Shown piece by piece: positions 1 to 6,664 of a DNA stretch of 21,467 nt. The DNA lies in NCBI GenBank assembly GCA_002428055.1, contig DIZY01000101.1, positions 1-21,467 on the forward strand. Direction: 5' to 3'. The notes beneath the pieces were generated by a model, which was given only the letters and a program-made list of their open reading frames with translations, ran no database searches and was not told the origin of the DNA. The first letter of the stretch is position 1, and each line of letters begins with the position of its first letter. The stretch is from Helicobacteraceae bacterium UBA6016 (GTDB lineage: Bacteria > Campylobacterota > Campylobacteria > Campylobacterales > UBA6016). The position numbers were made by a program, and so were the translations under genes.

Positions 1-800
1 TGCTTAAACTCATTGGGATAGCCGTATATTAAGGCCTCTCCCGGCTCATCTATATCCAAAGGCGAATAGACATTTGAACTGATATTGTGGTGTTCCAACT
101 GGGGACCAATAAGACTTACAATCTCAAGCGTAGCCCCTATTAGAGCAAAACTCTCTTTTGTAGTCTCCGGTCTAAATAAATTGCGAAAATCGTCTATAGT
201 TTTAGACATTGTTTTGATTTGACTCATTGCGCCTGTGTCAAAATTTTGGATATATTCATCCGTTAGTTCGTTGAATTTTTTGGCTATTTTTACATCTTGA
301 ATCATAATGCCTAGAGCATTTAGAGGTTGACGCCACTGATGGGCTATAGCCGAAATCATCTCACCCAAAGCCGTTATTTTGCTTTGTTGCAAAAGAAGTT
401 GCTGGTCAAAGCGGCGCTTTTCGTCTTCGGCTCTTTGTTCTGTTGTATCCTTTACGGCGCTTATCATATAAAAATTATCGTTTTGTTTTATTACTCTATA
501 TGACACATGGATATATATATTTTTGCCGCTTTTTGTGATGCGTACCGTGTCGGCGCTTGATTCAAATGAAGGATTTTTAATTGCTTCAAAATAGACGCTT
601 TGCACAGTCTCCGCATCATCTTTTGGCATAACAAGCAAAAATGAGTTACCGATAAGCTCGCTTGCCTCATATTCGAAAAGTTCGGCATACTTATCGTTGA
701 CGCTTGCATATACTCCATTCTCATCGGTAATACAAATAGCCAAATTCGCTTTTTCGTATGCGTTTGCTTCCAATGCAAGTAGGGCGCTATTTTGCGGCAT
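1..800 (-). CDS. PAS-domain sensor histidine kinase, N-terminal part (cut by the window edge)
   Basis: The frame opens at an ATG at 798-800 and stays open to base 1, giving about 266 residues with the C-terminus missing. Residues about 10-120 read as a PAS sensor domain, with the typical opening AICITDENGVY and the closing phrase ISAVKDTTEQ. A short coiled linker follows, then a dimerisation/phosphoacceptor helix containing GEMISAIAHQWRQPLNAL. The phosphorylated His is H154. The HQWRQPLN form of this box is common in Campylobacterota kinases. The visible part ends before the ATP-binding HATPase domain, so N, G1 and G2 boxes cannot be checked. There is no obvious transmembrane segment before the PAS domain, so this is probably a cytoplasmic sensor. 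A modest AGG-type binding site precedes the start. The signal and the partner response regulator are not visible here. Confidence 0.88.
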   Translation of the reverse strand, partial: MPQNSALLALEANAYEKANLAICITDENGVYASVNDKYAELFEYEASELIGNSFLLVMPKDDAETVQSVYFEAIKNPSFESSADTVRITKSGKNIYIHVSYRVIKQNDNFYMISAVKDTTEQRAEDEKRRFDQQLLLQQSKITALGEMISAIAHQWRQPLNALGIMIQDVKIAKKFNELTDEYIQNFDTGAMSQIKTMSKTIDDFRNLFRPETTKESFALIGATLEIVSLIGPQLEHHNISSNVYSPLDIDEPGEALIYGYPNEFK

Positions 801-820
801 TTTTGAACCTCAAATAAAAA

Positions 821-831
821 ATGGTTACCAT
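821..831. promoter_or_regulatory. 11-bp palindrome in the divergent intergenic region
   Basis: ATGGTTACCAT is a perfect inverted repeat around a central T. It lies in the 37-base gap between the divergent starts of the sensor kinase (800) and the lipoprotein (838). It sits where a repressor could affect both promoters, immediately upstream of the lipoprotein ribosome binding site. An 11-base palindrome can arise by chance, and I know no regulator for this exact site. Confidence 0.25.
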
Positions 832-837
832 AAGGGT

Positions 838-1377
838 ATGAATATATTTATAAAAACAATCTTAACAGCATTACTACTACTAGGATGCTCTACAAAACCT
901 TTAGCGCCGAACAATCAAGCAATAATTGATAAAAAGCCGCTTTTCAACCTCTCTTCCCTATCGATAGAGAGTAGTTACAATCATATAACCGGCGAGCAAA
1001 AACTTAGCTTACTCTTATCGGAAGAGGCAAAAAAACGGGCAAACGAAACAATTTACTTCACAAAATTTAAAAAAGGGATACTAAAACTCAAAATTTTGTC
1101 ATCCCATATAGAGAATACAAAAAAGAAAAACGGAAGCTTCTTATACTTTTTTCCAACATACGAAAGAGCAACTATCGCCAGACTATCATACTCGATGTCC
1201 GCCTACTCGCCAAACGGCGAAGAGCTAAAAACAACAACAAAAACAGTAGAGCTAAACGCTAAAGAGCAGACAGATGAGGCTCATAAAGAGCTCATTGAAA
1301 AAATGTTAAACGAATTTCAAGCTTCAATATTCGCTGTTAGCAAAAATGAACTGTCCGCATTTTCGGCAAGCCGTTAA
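838..1377 (+). CDS. Small lipoprotein of unknown function
   Basis: 179 residues. The start chosen is the ATG at 838, preceded by TAAGGGT as ribosome binding site. An in-frame ATG at 697 would put 47 extra residues ahead of the signal peptide and run across the divergent kinase start. From 838 the protein begins MNIFIKTILTALLLLGCST, a clear type II signal peptide with lipobox LLLGC and Cys17 as the lipidation site. The mature part is polar and Lys/Glu-rich with alternating beta-like segments; I recognise no domain. It probably sits on the periplasmic face of a membrane. Its stop overlaps the convergent nikR stop by four bases. Function unknown; the call as a lipoprotein is secure, anything further would be guesswork. 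Confidence 0.8.
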   Translation: MNIFIKTILTALLLLGCSTKPLAPNNQAIIDKKPLFNLSSLSIESSYNHITGEQKLSLLLSEEAKKRANETIYFTKFKKGILKLKILSSHIENTKKKNGSFLYFFPTYERATIARLSYSMSAYSPNGEELKTTTKTVELNAKEQTDEAHKELIEKMLNEFQASIFAVSKNELSAFSASR

Positions 1378-1787
1378 ACTAGCGCCGTCTTGGATAGTTG
1401 AGCGTGCTTAACCCCTTTTAGCCCTGAGATTTGTGACGCTATCCGCTCTATTTCGGTAGGACTTCCCTTGATAACAATAACCTCAAGACAATCATGATGC
1501 GTCACATGCATATGAAGGCTACAACTAACATTCAGAAGATGTCCATGCTGAATCTCTACCATCTTGTCTGAAAGTTCATTATAGTGGTGGTCATAAAGTA
1601 TAGTTAGTACGCCAAGGCACTCCGTCTCATTTTCCCACTTTTTTTCCACCATTTTTTGGCGGATTAAATCCCTGATAAATTCAGATCTAGACGCATAGCC
1701 GCTTTTGAGCACATCATTTTCTATATAATCAAACATCGACTGCTCAAGCGATACGCTAAATCTTACTATTTTGTCATCTTTTTCCAT
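1374..1787 (-). CDS. nikR: NikR, nickel-responsive transcriptional regulator
   Basis: 137 residues, the usual NikR length. Residues about 7-45 form the ribbon-helix-helix DNA-binding domain (VRFSVSLEQSMFDYIE, then YASRSEFIRDLIR). The C-terminal half is the ACT-like tetramerisation and metal domain. The high-affinity nickel ligands of E. coli NikR (H76, H87, H89, C95) align with H81, H92, H94 and C100 at a constant offset of five, so nickel sensing should be intact. Known NikR proteins repress nickel uptake in E. coli and also control urease or hydrogenase genes in Helicobacter. No nickel gene is in this window. The start lies 14 bases inside the end of mnmD, with AAGGA just upstream, so the two are probably co-transcribed. 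I saw no clear NikR operator nearby. Confidence 0.95.
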   Translation of the reverse strand: MEKDDKIVRFSVSLEQSMFDYIENDVLKSGYASRSEFIRDLIRQKMVEKKWENETECLGVLTILYDHHYNELSDKMVEIQHGHLLNVSCSLHMHVTHHDCLEVIVIKGSPTEIERIASQISGLKGVKHAQLSKTALV

Positions 1788-2523
1788 CTATATCCTTATC
1801 AAGCAGAGGCTTTGTGTTTGGTGAATTTTTCATCTTCATTAGCATATCAATTTTTTTTAAATTTGAAAGCTCAAAATTTGCAGCGACAGTCGAACTCCTG
1901 ATTCCATCATGCTCCAACTCATAAATACCTAGCCCTGTGTTAAACATCGCAATTTTTACGGCCATAGAACGAGAGTATGTCGTTATGAGCGCTTTTTTGC
2001 TCATCAAATCGGATATTTGCGAAAAATACTCACTACTCCAAAGCCGTGGATTTTTTGCTGGACTAAATGCGTCTTGATAAACAATGTCAAACTTTCTATC
2101 TATATCTCTTAGGCTCTCTCTTGCATCACCTATCGCAACCGTTACGCTATACCTCTCATCTTCAAAAATAAACCTCTCGGAGATGCTTTTGATTAGCTCT
2201 ATATTTTTAATCTCGACCGGATACGAGAAACTTACAAGTCTTTTTACCAGAGCGGCGTTTAGCTCCGGTGAAAAAATATTTAGCTTTAGACGGGGATAGT
2301 GTTGTTTGGCGTAAGATATAGAGGCCAAGGTATTAAATCCGAGCCCAAAACATATATCTAAAATATTTAGCTCATCGGCATCTTTTGCGAGAGCGTTAAA
2401 AGCCGGAATAATATGCTTTTGCATCGTTTCGCCGAGTGCACCGCATGTTAAGCTGTGATAGTGTTCCCCAAAATCTTCGTCATACAGCGTATAACTGCCG
2501 TCGGCCGTGTATATTTTTGTCAT
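1774..2523 (-). CDS. mnmD: MnmD: tRNA U34 aminomethyl methyltransferase (DUF752), stand-alone
   Basis: 249 residues from the ATG at 2521-2523. An in-frame ATG at 2586 would add 21 residues and invade the divergent promoter region. The start MTKIYTADGSYTLYDEDFGE followed by HYHS is the family's opening. The SAM-binding glycine loop is in ILDICFGLGFNTLA (about residues 75-88). The DAFSPAKNPRLWS block and the C-terminal GIRSSTVAANFE are hallmarks of the MnmC methyltransferase domain. The enzyme makes the last methylation of mnm5s2U at tRNA wobble position 34. In E. coli this domain is fused to an FAD oxidase (MnmC1); here the gene ends after the methyltransferase domain, as in Aquifex aeolicus. 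It is followed by overlapping nikR and diverges from the MORN gene. Confidence 0.88.
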   Translation of the reverse strand: MTKIYTADGSYTLYDEDFGEHYHSLTCGALGETMQKHIIPAFNALAKDADELNILDICFGLGFNTLASISYAKQHYPRLKLNIFSPELNAALVKRLVSFSYPVEIKNIELIKSISERFIFEDERYSVTVAIGDARESLRDIDRKFDIVYQDAFSPAKNPRLWSSEYFSQISDLMSKKALITTYSRSMAVKIAMFNTGLGIYELEHDGIRSSTVAANFELSNLKKIDMLMKMKNSPNTKPLLDKDIDGKR

Positions 2524-2537
2524 CAAAACCCGATATA

Positions 2538-2580
2538 TAACTATAATTTGACGCTTTTTTACCAAAAAAAGACTAAAATA
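2538..2580. promoter_or_regulatory. Divergent promoter region between mnmD and the MORN operon
   Basis: The 81-base gap between mnmD (start 2523) and the MORN gene (start 2605) holds TATAAT at 2542-2547 on the plus strand. A TATAGT on the minus strand (2545-2540) overlaps it. A second plus-strand candidate, TAAAAT, lies at 2574-2579. T/A-rich runs flank them, including an inverted repeat of T6 and A7 tracts at 2554-2571. Campylobacterota sigma70 promoters rely on the -10 box and upstream T-rich periodicity and often lack a -35 box, which fits. This is a pattern reading, and which box is used is not certain. Confidence 0.4.
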
Positions 2581-2604
2581 ACCCAAATTAGCGGTTGGAA
2601 AAAG

Positions 2605-3219
2605 ATGGAACAGATATACGCCGATGACGGGACCCTTCTATATGAAGGCGAATTTAAAAGCAAAAAAAGAAGCGGACCCTCTAAGACTTTTTATCCTGAC
2701 GGCACGCTTATGCTAGAAGGCTCATACAGTAACGGCAAAAGAGATGGGGCTGCCAAGATATACGCCGAAGACGCCAAGCTTGTCATAGAGTGCTGTTTTG
2801 ATGACGGAGCCGAAACAGGCGGCTGGAAATATTATCACCCAAACGGCAAAGTCAGTAGGCAGGGGTATCTCAAAAACGGCAAAGAAGAGGGGGAGTGGTT
2901 TTTTTTTGATGAAGACGGTAATCTGAGCGAAAAGGGAAACTACAAAAACGGTCAAAAACACGGCGAGTGGGTTGAGTATTACACTAACTCTAACAGAAAA
3001 AAAGTACTAAACTATAAAAAAAGCATCATAGACGGAGATGCTAAATTTTATTATCAGCACGGAGCCATAAAAGAAGAAGGTAGCTACAAAAACGGTCAAG
3101 AGAGCGGCGCATGGAAAGAGTATTTTGAAAGCGGCGAATTAAACAGTAGCGGCGAGTATAGAAACGGTAAAAAAATAGGTATATGGTCCGGCGAAGAACT
3201 TGAGAAAATTATTAGTTAG
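2605..3219 (+). CDS. MORN-like (YwqK-type) repeat protein
   Basis: 204 residues from the ATG at 2605, preceded by a weak GGAAAAAG; an in-frame start at 2455 would read back across mnmD and is rejected. The protein consists of about eight tandem repeats of 22-24 residues with the pattern G-x-Y/F-x-NG-K-x-x-G-x-W-x-x-Y-x-x-x-G. The best copies are GYLKNGKEEGEWFFFDEDG, GNYKNGQKHGEWVEYY and GSYKNGQESGAWKEYF. This is the MORN-variant repeat found in proteins annotated as YwqK-family antitoxin, a label that says little about function. There is no signal peptide or membrane segment. The last 20 bases overlap flgA, so it is probably translationally coupled to it. A run of nine T (2899-2907) encodes FFF and could be slippage-prone. 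Function unknown; a flagellar or envelope role is only suggested by the neighbour. Confidence 0.85.
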   Translation: MEQIYADDGTLLYEGEFKSKKRSGPSKTFYPDGTLMLEGSYSNGKRDGAAKIYAEDAKLVIECCFDDGAETGGWKYYHPNGKVSRQGYLKNGKEEGEWFFFDEDGNLSEKGNYKNGQKHGEWVEYYTNSNRKKVLNYKKSIIDGDAKFYYQHGAIKEEGSYKNGQESGAWKEYFESGELNSSGEYRNGKKIGIWSGEELEKIIS

Positions 3220-3883
3220 CTCTTTTGCGGTTTTTGTCTTTGGGGTCTCACTATTTGGCTTTACGCCCGAAAATGAGAAAAAACTAGAAGAAGCGATAAA
3301 AATAGAGTACCAAAAAGAGTATCCAACAATCGTAATATCAATCGTAAAAATAGAAGACATGGTAAAAGAAGAGAGGCAAAATCTAAGATATGTCGGACTT
3401 GAGATGCAAAGACAAAATCTGCAAAGAGATAGCGGAGTAATTTTGGCTGTTTTTGAGAGTGACAAAAATAGCACAAAAAGAGTATTCGTACGCTACAAAA
3501 TAGAGGCTCTGCTAACTGTCGTAAAAGCAAAATATAACCTCCAAAAAGATAAAATTATCACCTCCGAAGACATAATGACGGAAAGCATAAGATTTAACAA
3601 CTTTTACTCAAAACCGTTGTCCGAGAGCACAGTTCAAGGACTTGCGACAAAAAGATTTATTGCGCTTGGAACGGTACTGACCCAAAAAGACGCCACAAAG
3701 CCTCCTGTCATCAAAAAAAACTCTTTACATGGCGCGCTAATGCGTCAAAAAGGACTTGAGATAGAGCTAGAGGTAGCAGCAATGCAAGACGGTAATTGCG
3801 GTGAAACAATAAGCGTAAAAGCAAAAAACGGAACAATAATGAAAGCTTTCATAACTACAAATAATAGACTTGAGATACAGTGA
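3200..3883 (+). CDS. flgA: FlgA, flagellar basal body P-ring formation chaperone
   Basis: 227 residues. The start is a TTG at 3200, the only choice that gives the Sec signal peptide MRKLLVSSFAVFVFGVSLFG; the next Met is far downstream. The C-terminal half matches the FlgA SAF domain. It has KYNLQKDKIITSEDI, then KRFIALGTVLTQKD, the segment LMRQKGLEIELEVAAMQDG, and the closing GETISVKAKNGTIMKAFI. FlgA is a periplasmic chaperone needed to assemble FlgI into the flagellar P ring. The gene overlaps the upstream MORN gene by 20 bases and ubiX by four (GTGA). The flgA-ubiX-coaD-tmk order is known from Helicobacter and Campylobacter. The N-terminal region is poorly conserved in this family and I read no motif there. 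Confidence 0.9.
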   Translation: MRKLLVSSFAVFVFGVSLFGFTPENEKKLEEAIKIEYQKEYPTIVISIVKIEDMVKEERQNLRYVGLEMQRQNLQRDSGVILAVFESDKNSTKRVFVRYKIEALLTVVKAKYNLQKDKIITSEDIMTESIRFNNFYSKPLSESTVQGLATKRFIALGTVLTQKDATKPPVIKKNSLHGALMRQKGLEIELEVAAMQDGNCGETISVKAKNGTIMKAFITTNNRLEIQ

Positions 3884-4395
3884 AAAGCCTAGTCTGTATA
3901 TCTGGAGCAAGCGGGGCAGAGCTGGGGCTAAAGCTTTATAAAGAGCTAAGAAAAGAGCATGAATCTTTTCTAGTAATTTCCGATGCCGCAAAAAAGGTTC
4001 TTTCACTAGAAAACGGCTACAACGACGAGAACATAGATGCTCCACCCTCCTCTGGGTCATTTGGTGTTGACGCTACATTTATAACACCTTGCAGCATGAA
4101 TACTCTAGCAAAAATAGCGCACGGTATTGCGGATAACCTAACGACAAGAGCGGCAGCGGTAGCGATAAAAGAGCGCAAAAAACTACTTTTAGCCCCTCGT
4201 GAAATGCCGCTTTCGCCGATAGCTCTCGAAAATATGTTAAAGTTGTCACAAATCGGAGTAACAATAGCGCCTCCGATGCTAGCCTACTACAGCAAACAAC
4301 AAAGCCTTGAAGAGATGGAGAATTTTATCGTCGGCAGATGGCTAGACCTTGCGGGAATCAAAAACAGCTTATACAAAAGATGGGGCGATGATTAA
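3880..4395 (+). CDS. ubiX: UbiX, flavin prenyltransferase
   Basis: 171 residues from a GTG at 3880 that overlaps the flgA stop. UbiX joins a dimethylallyl group to FMN, making the prenylated flavin used by UbiD-type decarboxylases; in this phylum that may serve menaquinone or ubiquinone-like pathways. The flavoprotein fold is clear. The first strand and glycine turn are LVCISGASGAELG (residues 4-16), TPCSMNTLAKIAHGIADNL is the conserved FMN/phosphate segment (about 69-87), and LLLAPREMPLS is the conserved active-site strand with Arg and Glu. At 171 residues it is slightly shorter than the usual 185-200, mostly in the middle. It overlaps coaD by eight bases. Confidence 0.93.
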   Translation: MKSLVCISGASGAELGLKLYKELRKEHESFLVISDAAKKVLSLENGYNDENIDAPPSSGSFGVDATFITPCSMNTLAKIAHGIADNLTTRAAAVAIKERKKLLLAPREMPLSPIALENMLKLSQIGVTIAPPMLAYYSKQQSLEEMENFIVGRWLDLAGIKNSLYKRWGDD

Positions 4396-4885
4396 AATAA
4401 AAAAAGCGATATATCCCGGTACTTTCGACCCGCTGACACTGGGGCATTTGGATATAGTCAAAAGAGCTCTCAAGGTGTTTGATGAAATAACCGTAGCGGT
4501 TGCGCTCTCTAGCGACAAAAAGCCTCTGTTTGGTCTGGAGGAACGGGTGGAAATGGCAAAAGAGTGCTTCAAGGAGCTAGGTAACATCAAAATAGAGTCA
4601 TACGATACGCTACTAGTGGATTTTGCGGCACAACAAGAGACTCCGAACATCATCAGGGGACTTCGTGCGATAAGCGACTTTGAGTACGAACTTCAACTAG
4701 GATACGCCAACCAAAGCCTAAACCCAAACATAGAAACCGTATATCTAATGCCGTCTTTGGAGTATGCATTTATTAGCTCCTCCGTAGTGCGTTCCATCCT
4801 AAAACACGGCGGAGACGCATCGCATCTTCTGCCAAAAGCGGTCAAAAAATTTATTGAAGGCAAAGATTTTGTACATTGCGTTTGA
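4388..4885 (+). CDS. coaD: CoaD, phosphopantetheine adenylyltransferase
   Basis: 165 residues from the ATG at 4388; a TTG at 4349 would add 13 residues inside ubiX and is not needed. CoaD transfers AMP from ATP to 4'-phosphopantetheine, giving dephospho-CoA, the penultimate CoA step. The nucleotidyltransferase signature is AIYPGTFDPLTLGHLD (residues 7-22) with the T/HxGH motif at G19-H20. RGLRAISDFEYELQ (90-103) is the substrate-binding helix and ISSSVVRSI (129-137) is the second ATP-binding motif. The length is typical. It begins inside the ubiX stop region and its end overlaps tmk, so the genes are translationally linked. The window also carries coaX, an earlier step of the same pathway. 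Confidence 0.97.
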   Translation: MIKIKKAIYPGTFDPLTLGHLDIVKRALKVFDEITVAVALSSDKKPLFGLEERVEMAKECFKELGNIKIESYDTLLVDFAAQQETPNIIRGLRAISDFEYELQLGYANQSLNPNIETVYLMPSLEYAFISSSVVRSILKHGGDASHLLPKAVKKFIEGKDFVHCV

Positions 4886-5432
4886 GGGCGTAGATACCTG
4901 CGGCAAGACCACGCAAATCGGGCTACTGCAAAAAGCGTATCCGCAGTTTGTATTTACCAAAGAGCCGGGAGGCACAGAGCTTGGCATCAAAGTACGAGAG
5001 CTTGCCCTGCACCATCCAAACATCGATGAAAAAAGCAGACTATTTCTATTTTTGGCAGATAGAAGCGAGCATATAGCAAAAGTAATCCGTCCGAACATTA
5101 ACAGTACGATAATATCGGATAGGTCTGTAATATCAGGACTCGCATACTCTTCGCCAAAGTGGTTTGAGCAGGCAAAAACAATGTCTCTTTTTGCGGTTGA
5201 TAATATACTCCCCAATTTGGTTATTATTCTTTGGCTAGATGAAGCCACGATAGAGGCTAGACTGTCTACAAAGGCGGCGGACGAGATAGAAAAACAGGGC
5301 ATAAAAAGACTGCTCGAAATACAAGAGGCTATGCCGCAAATTTGCGACAACCTTGACATAAAATACGAAAAAATAGACGCTTCCAAAACGATAGAAGAGA
5401 TACACAATATTATAAAGGCAAAACTGAAATGA
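4869..5432 (+). CDS. tmk: Tmk, thymidylate kinase
   Basis: 187 residues when started at the TTG at 4869. This choice gives MYIAFEGVDTCGKTTQ, matching the short N-terminus of the Helicobacter and Campylobacter enzymes, and puts GAAGG (4856-4860) eight bases upstream. The alternative TTG at 4854 adds five residues and has no binding site. Tmk phosphorylates dTMP to dTDP. The P-loop is GVDTCGKT (7-14), the DRx segment is SDRSVISGLAYSS (83-95), and FLADRSEH carries the conserved Arg near the dTMP site. The gene overlaps the coaD end by 17 bases and hisS by four (ATGA). Confidence 0.93.
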   Translation: MYIAFEGVDTCGKTTQIGLLQKAYPQFVFTKEPGGTELGIKVRELALHHPNIDEKSRLFLFLADRSEHIAKVIRPNINSTIISDRSVISGLAYSSPKWFEQAKTMSLFAVDNILPNLVIILWLDEATIEARLSTKAADEIEKQGIKRLLEIQEAMPQICDNLDIKYEKIDASKTIEEIHNIIKAKLK

Positions 5433-6664
5433 TTAGCGCCCTTAGAGGAATGAAGGACATCCACTTTGAGGATGCGAGAAAGTTTGAAAAATTTTTGGAC
5501 ATCGCCGTGCATATAGCAAAAAACCACGGTTTTTCACACATAGAGACACCGATACTTGAAGAAACCGGACTTTTCAAAAGAAGCGTCGGCGAGAGTAGCG
5601 ACATCGTCGGTAAAGAGATGTATAGATTTACCGACAAAGGCGACAACGATGTCTGCATGAGACCGGAGGGTACGGCTGGCGTGGTGCGGGCTTTTGTAGA
5701 GAAAAAACTAGACAAAGCCGGTGGCGAATACAGATTTTACTACTTTGGTCCGATGTACCGCTACGAAAGACCGCAAAAAGGCAGACTAAGACAGTTTCAC
5801 CAGTTTGGTATAGAGTCTTTCGGAGAAGCTAGCCACCTCGAAGATGCGGCAATGATAAGCATGGCAGCAAGCATATTTGACGCTTTGGGTATAAAATACA
5901 CGCTCAAGCTAAACTCTCTCGGATGCGAAAAGTGCATACCAAAATACAAAACAGAGCTTGTCGGCAAACTAACGGCAATGAAGCAGGATCTGTGCGAGGA
6001 TTGCGGTAGACGGATAGAGACCAACCCGATGAGAGTATTTGACTGCAAAAACGACGCTTGCCAAAAACTTCTAACCCCGCTTCCTCGTATTACGGATGCG
6101 CTATGCGAAGAGTGTGAGAGTGATTTTGACGGCGTTAAAGCGGCTTTGGAGCGCATCGGCATAACTTACGAGATAGACAAAAATCTAGTAAGAGGACTGG
6201 ACTACTACACCAAAACTGCGTTTGAGTTTGTCTCTACGGAGATTGGGGCGCAAAGCTCTATTGCGGGTGGCGGTAGATACGATAAGCTCGTTGAAAGCTT
6301 GGACGGTAAAGCGACACCTGCAGTCGGCTTTGCGGTTGGGATAGAGAGGATACTGGATTTAATACCGCTTGACGAGCCTCTAAGAAAAGGTATATATTTT
6401 GCCCCGTTATGTGATGAGGCGGTACTACAAGCTTTTGAGATGTCAAGAGATTTTCGACAAAATACGGTAACTTATCTAGGATATAGTGCAAAATCTCCAA
6501 AAAATCATCTAAAAGCCGCCGATAGACACAATGCCGTATGGTTTGCGGGCATCGGCGAAAACGAGATGCAAACAAAGAGTGTGTGGCTGAAAAACCTAGA
6601 GACAAAAGAAGAGTTGAGCCTCTCTTGGCAAGAGCTAAAAGCAAAAATTTTAGAGGACAGGTAA
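5429..6664 (+). CDS. hisS: HisS, histidyl-tRNA synthetase
   Basis: 411 residues, class II synthetase. Motif 2 is the segment around FGPMYRYERPQKGRLRQF (107-124) with the catalytic Arg, followed by HQFGIES. The histidine-specific HisA motif LVRGLDYYTKTAFEF (253-267) is intact, and the class II motif 3 region is GGGRYDKLVES plus GFAVGIERIL. Paired cysteines (C166/C169, C189/C192, C206/C211, C226/C229) flank the insertion, a common feature of bacterial HisRS. Intact HisA and motif 2 residues argue that this is a true charging enzyme and not the HisZ regulatory paralogue. It starts inside the tmk stop (ATGA) and ends directly before speA. A C-terminal anticodon-binding domain of about 80 residues is present. 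Confidence 0.96.
   Translation: MISALRGMKDIHFEDARKFEKFLDIAVHIAKNHGFSHIETPILEETGLFKRSVGESSDIVGKEMYRFTDKGDNDVCMRPEGTAGVVRAFVEKKLDKAGGEYRFYYFGPMYRYERPQKGRLRQFHQFGIESFGEASHLEDAAMISMAASIFDALGIKYTLKLNSLGCEKCIPKYKTELVGKLTAMKQDLCEDCGRRIETNPMRVFDCKNDACQKLLTPLPRITDALCEECESDFDGVKAALERIGITYEIDKNLVRGLDYYTKTAFEFVSTEIGAQSSIAGGGRYDKLVESLDGKATPAVGFAVGIERILDLIPLDEPLRKGIYFAPLCDEAVLQAFEMSRDFRQNTVTYLGYSAKSPKNHLKAADRHNAVWFAGIGENEMQTKSVWLKNLETKEELSLSWQELKAKILEDR

Noticed and set aside
697..837. Extension of the lipoprotein gene back to the ATG at 697
   Set aside because: It would put 47 residues before an evident lipoprotein signal peptide and overlap the divergent kinase start; the ATG at 838 has a TAAGGGT site.
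2605..3219. MORN/YwqK repeat protein as a toxin-antitoxin antitoxin
   Set aside because: The antitoxin label is inherited from database naming; no toxin-like partner adjoins it and the neighbour is flgA.
4799..5527. Long antisense frame of 242 codons across coaD/tmk/hisS
   Set aside because: It mirrors three well-supported genes on the other strand, its product is Ser/Phe/Ile-rich without a recognisable motif, and it has no promoter or ribosome binding site.
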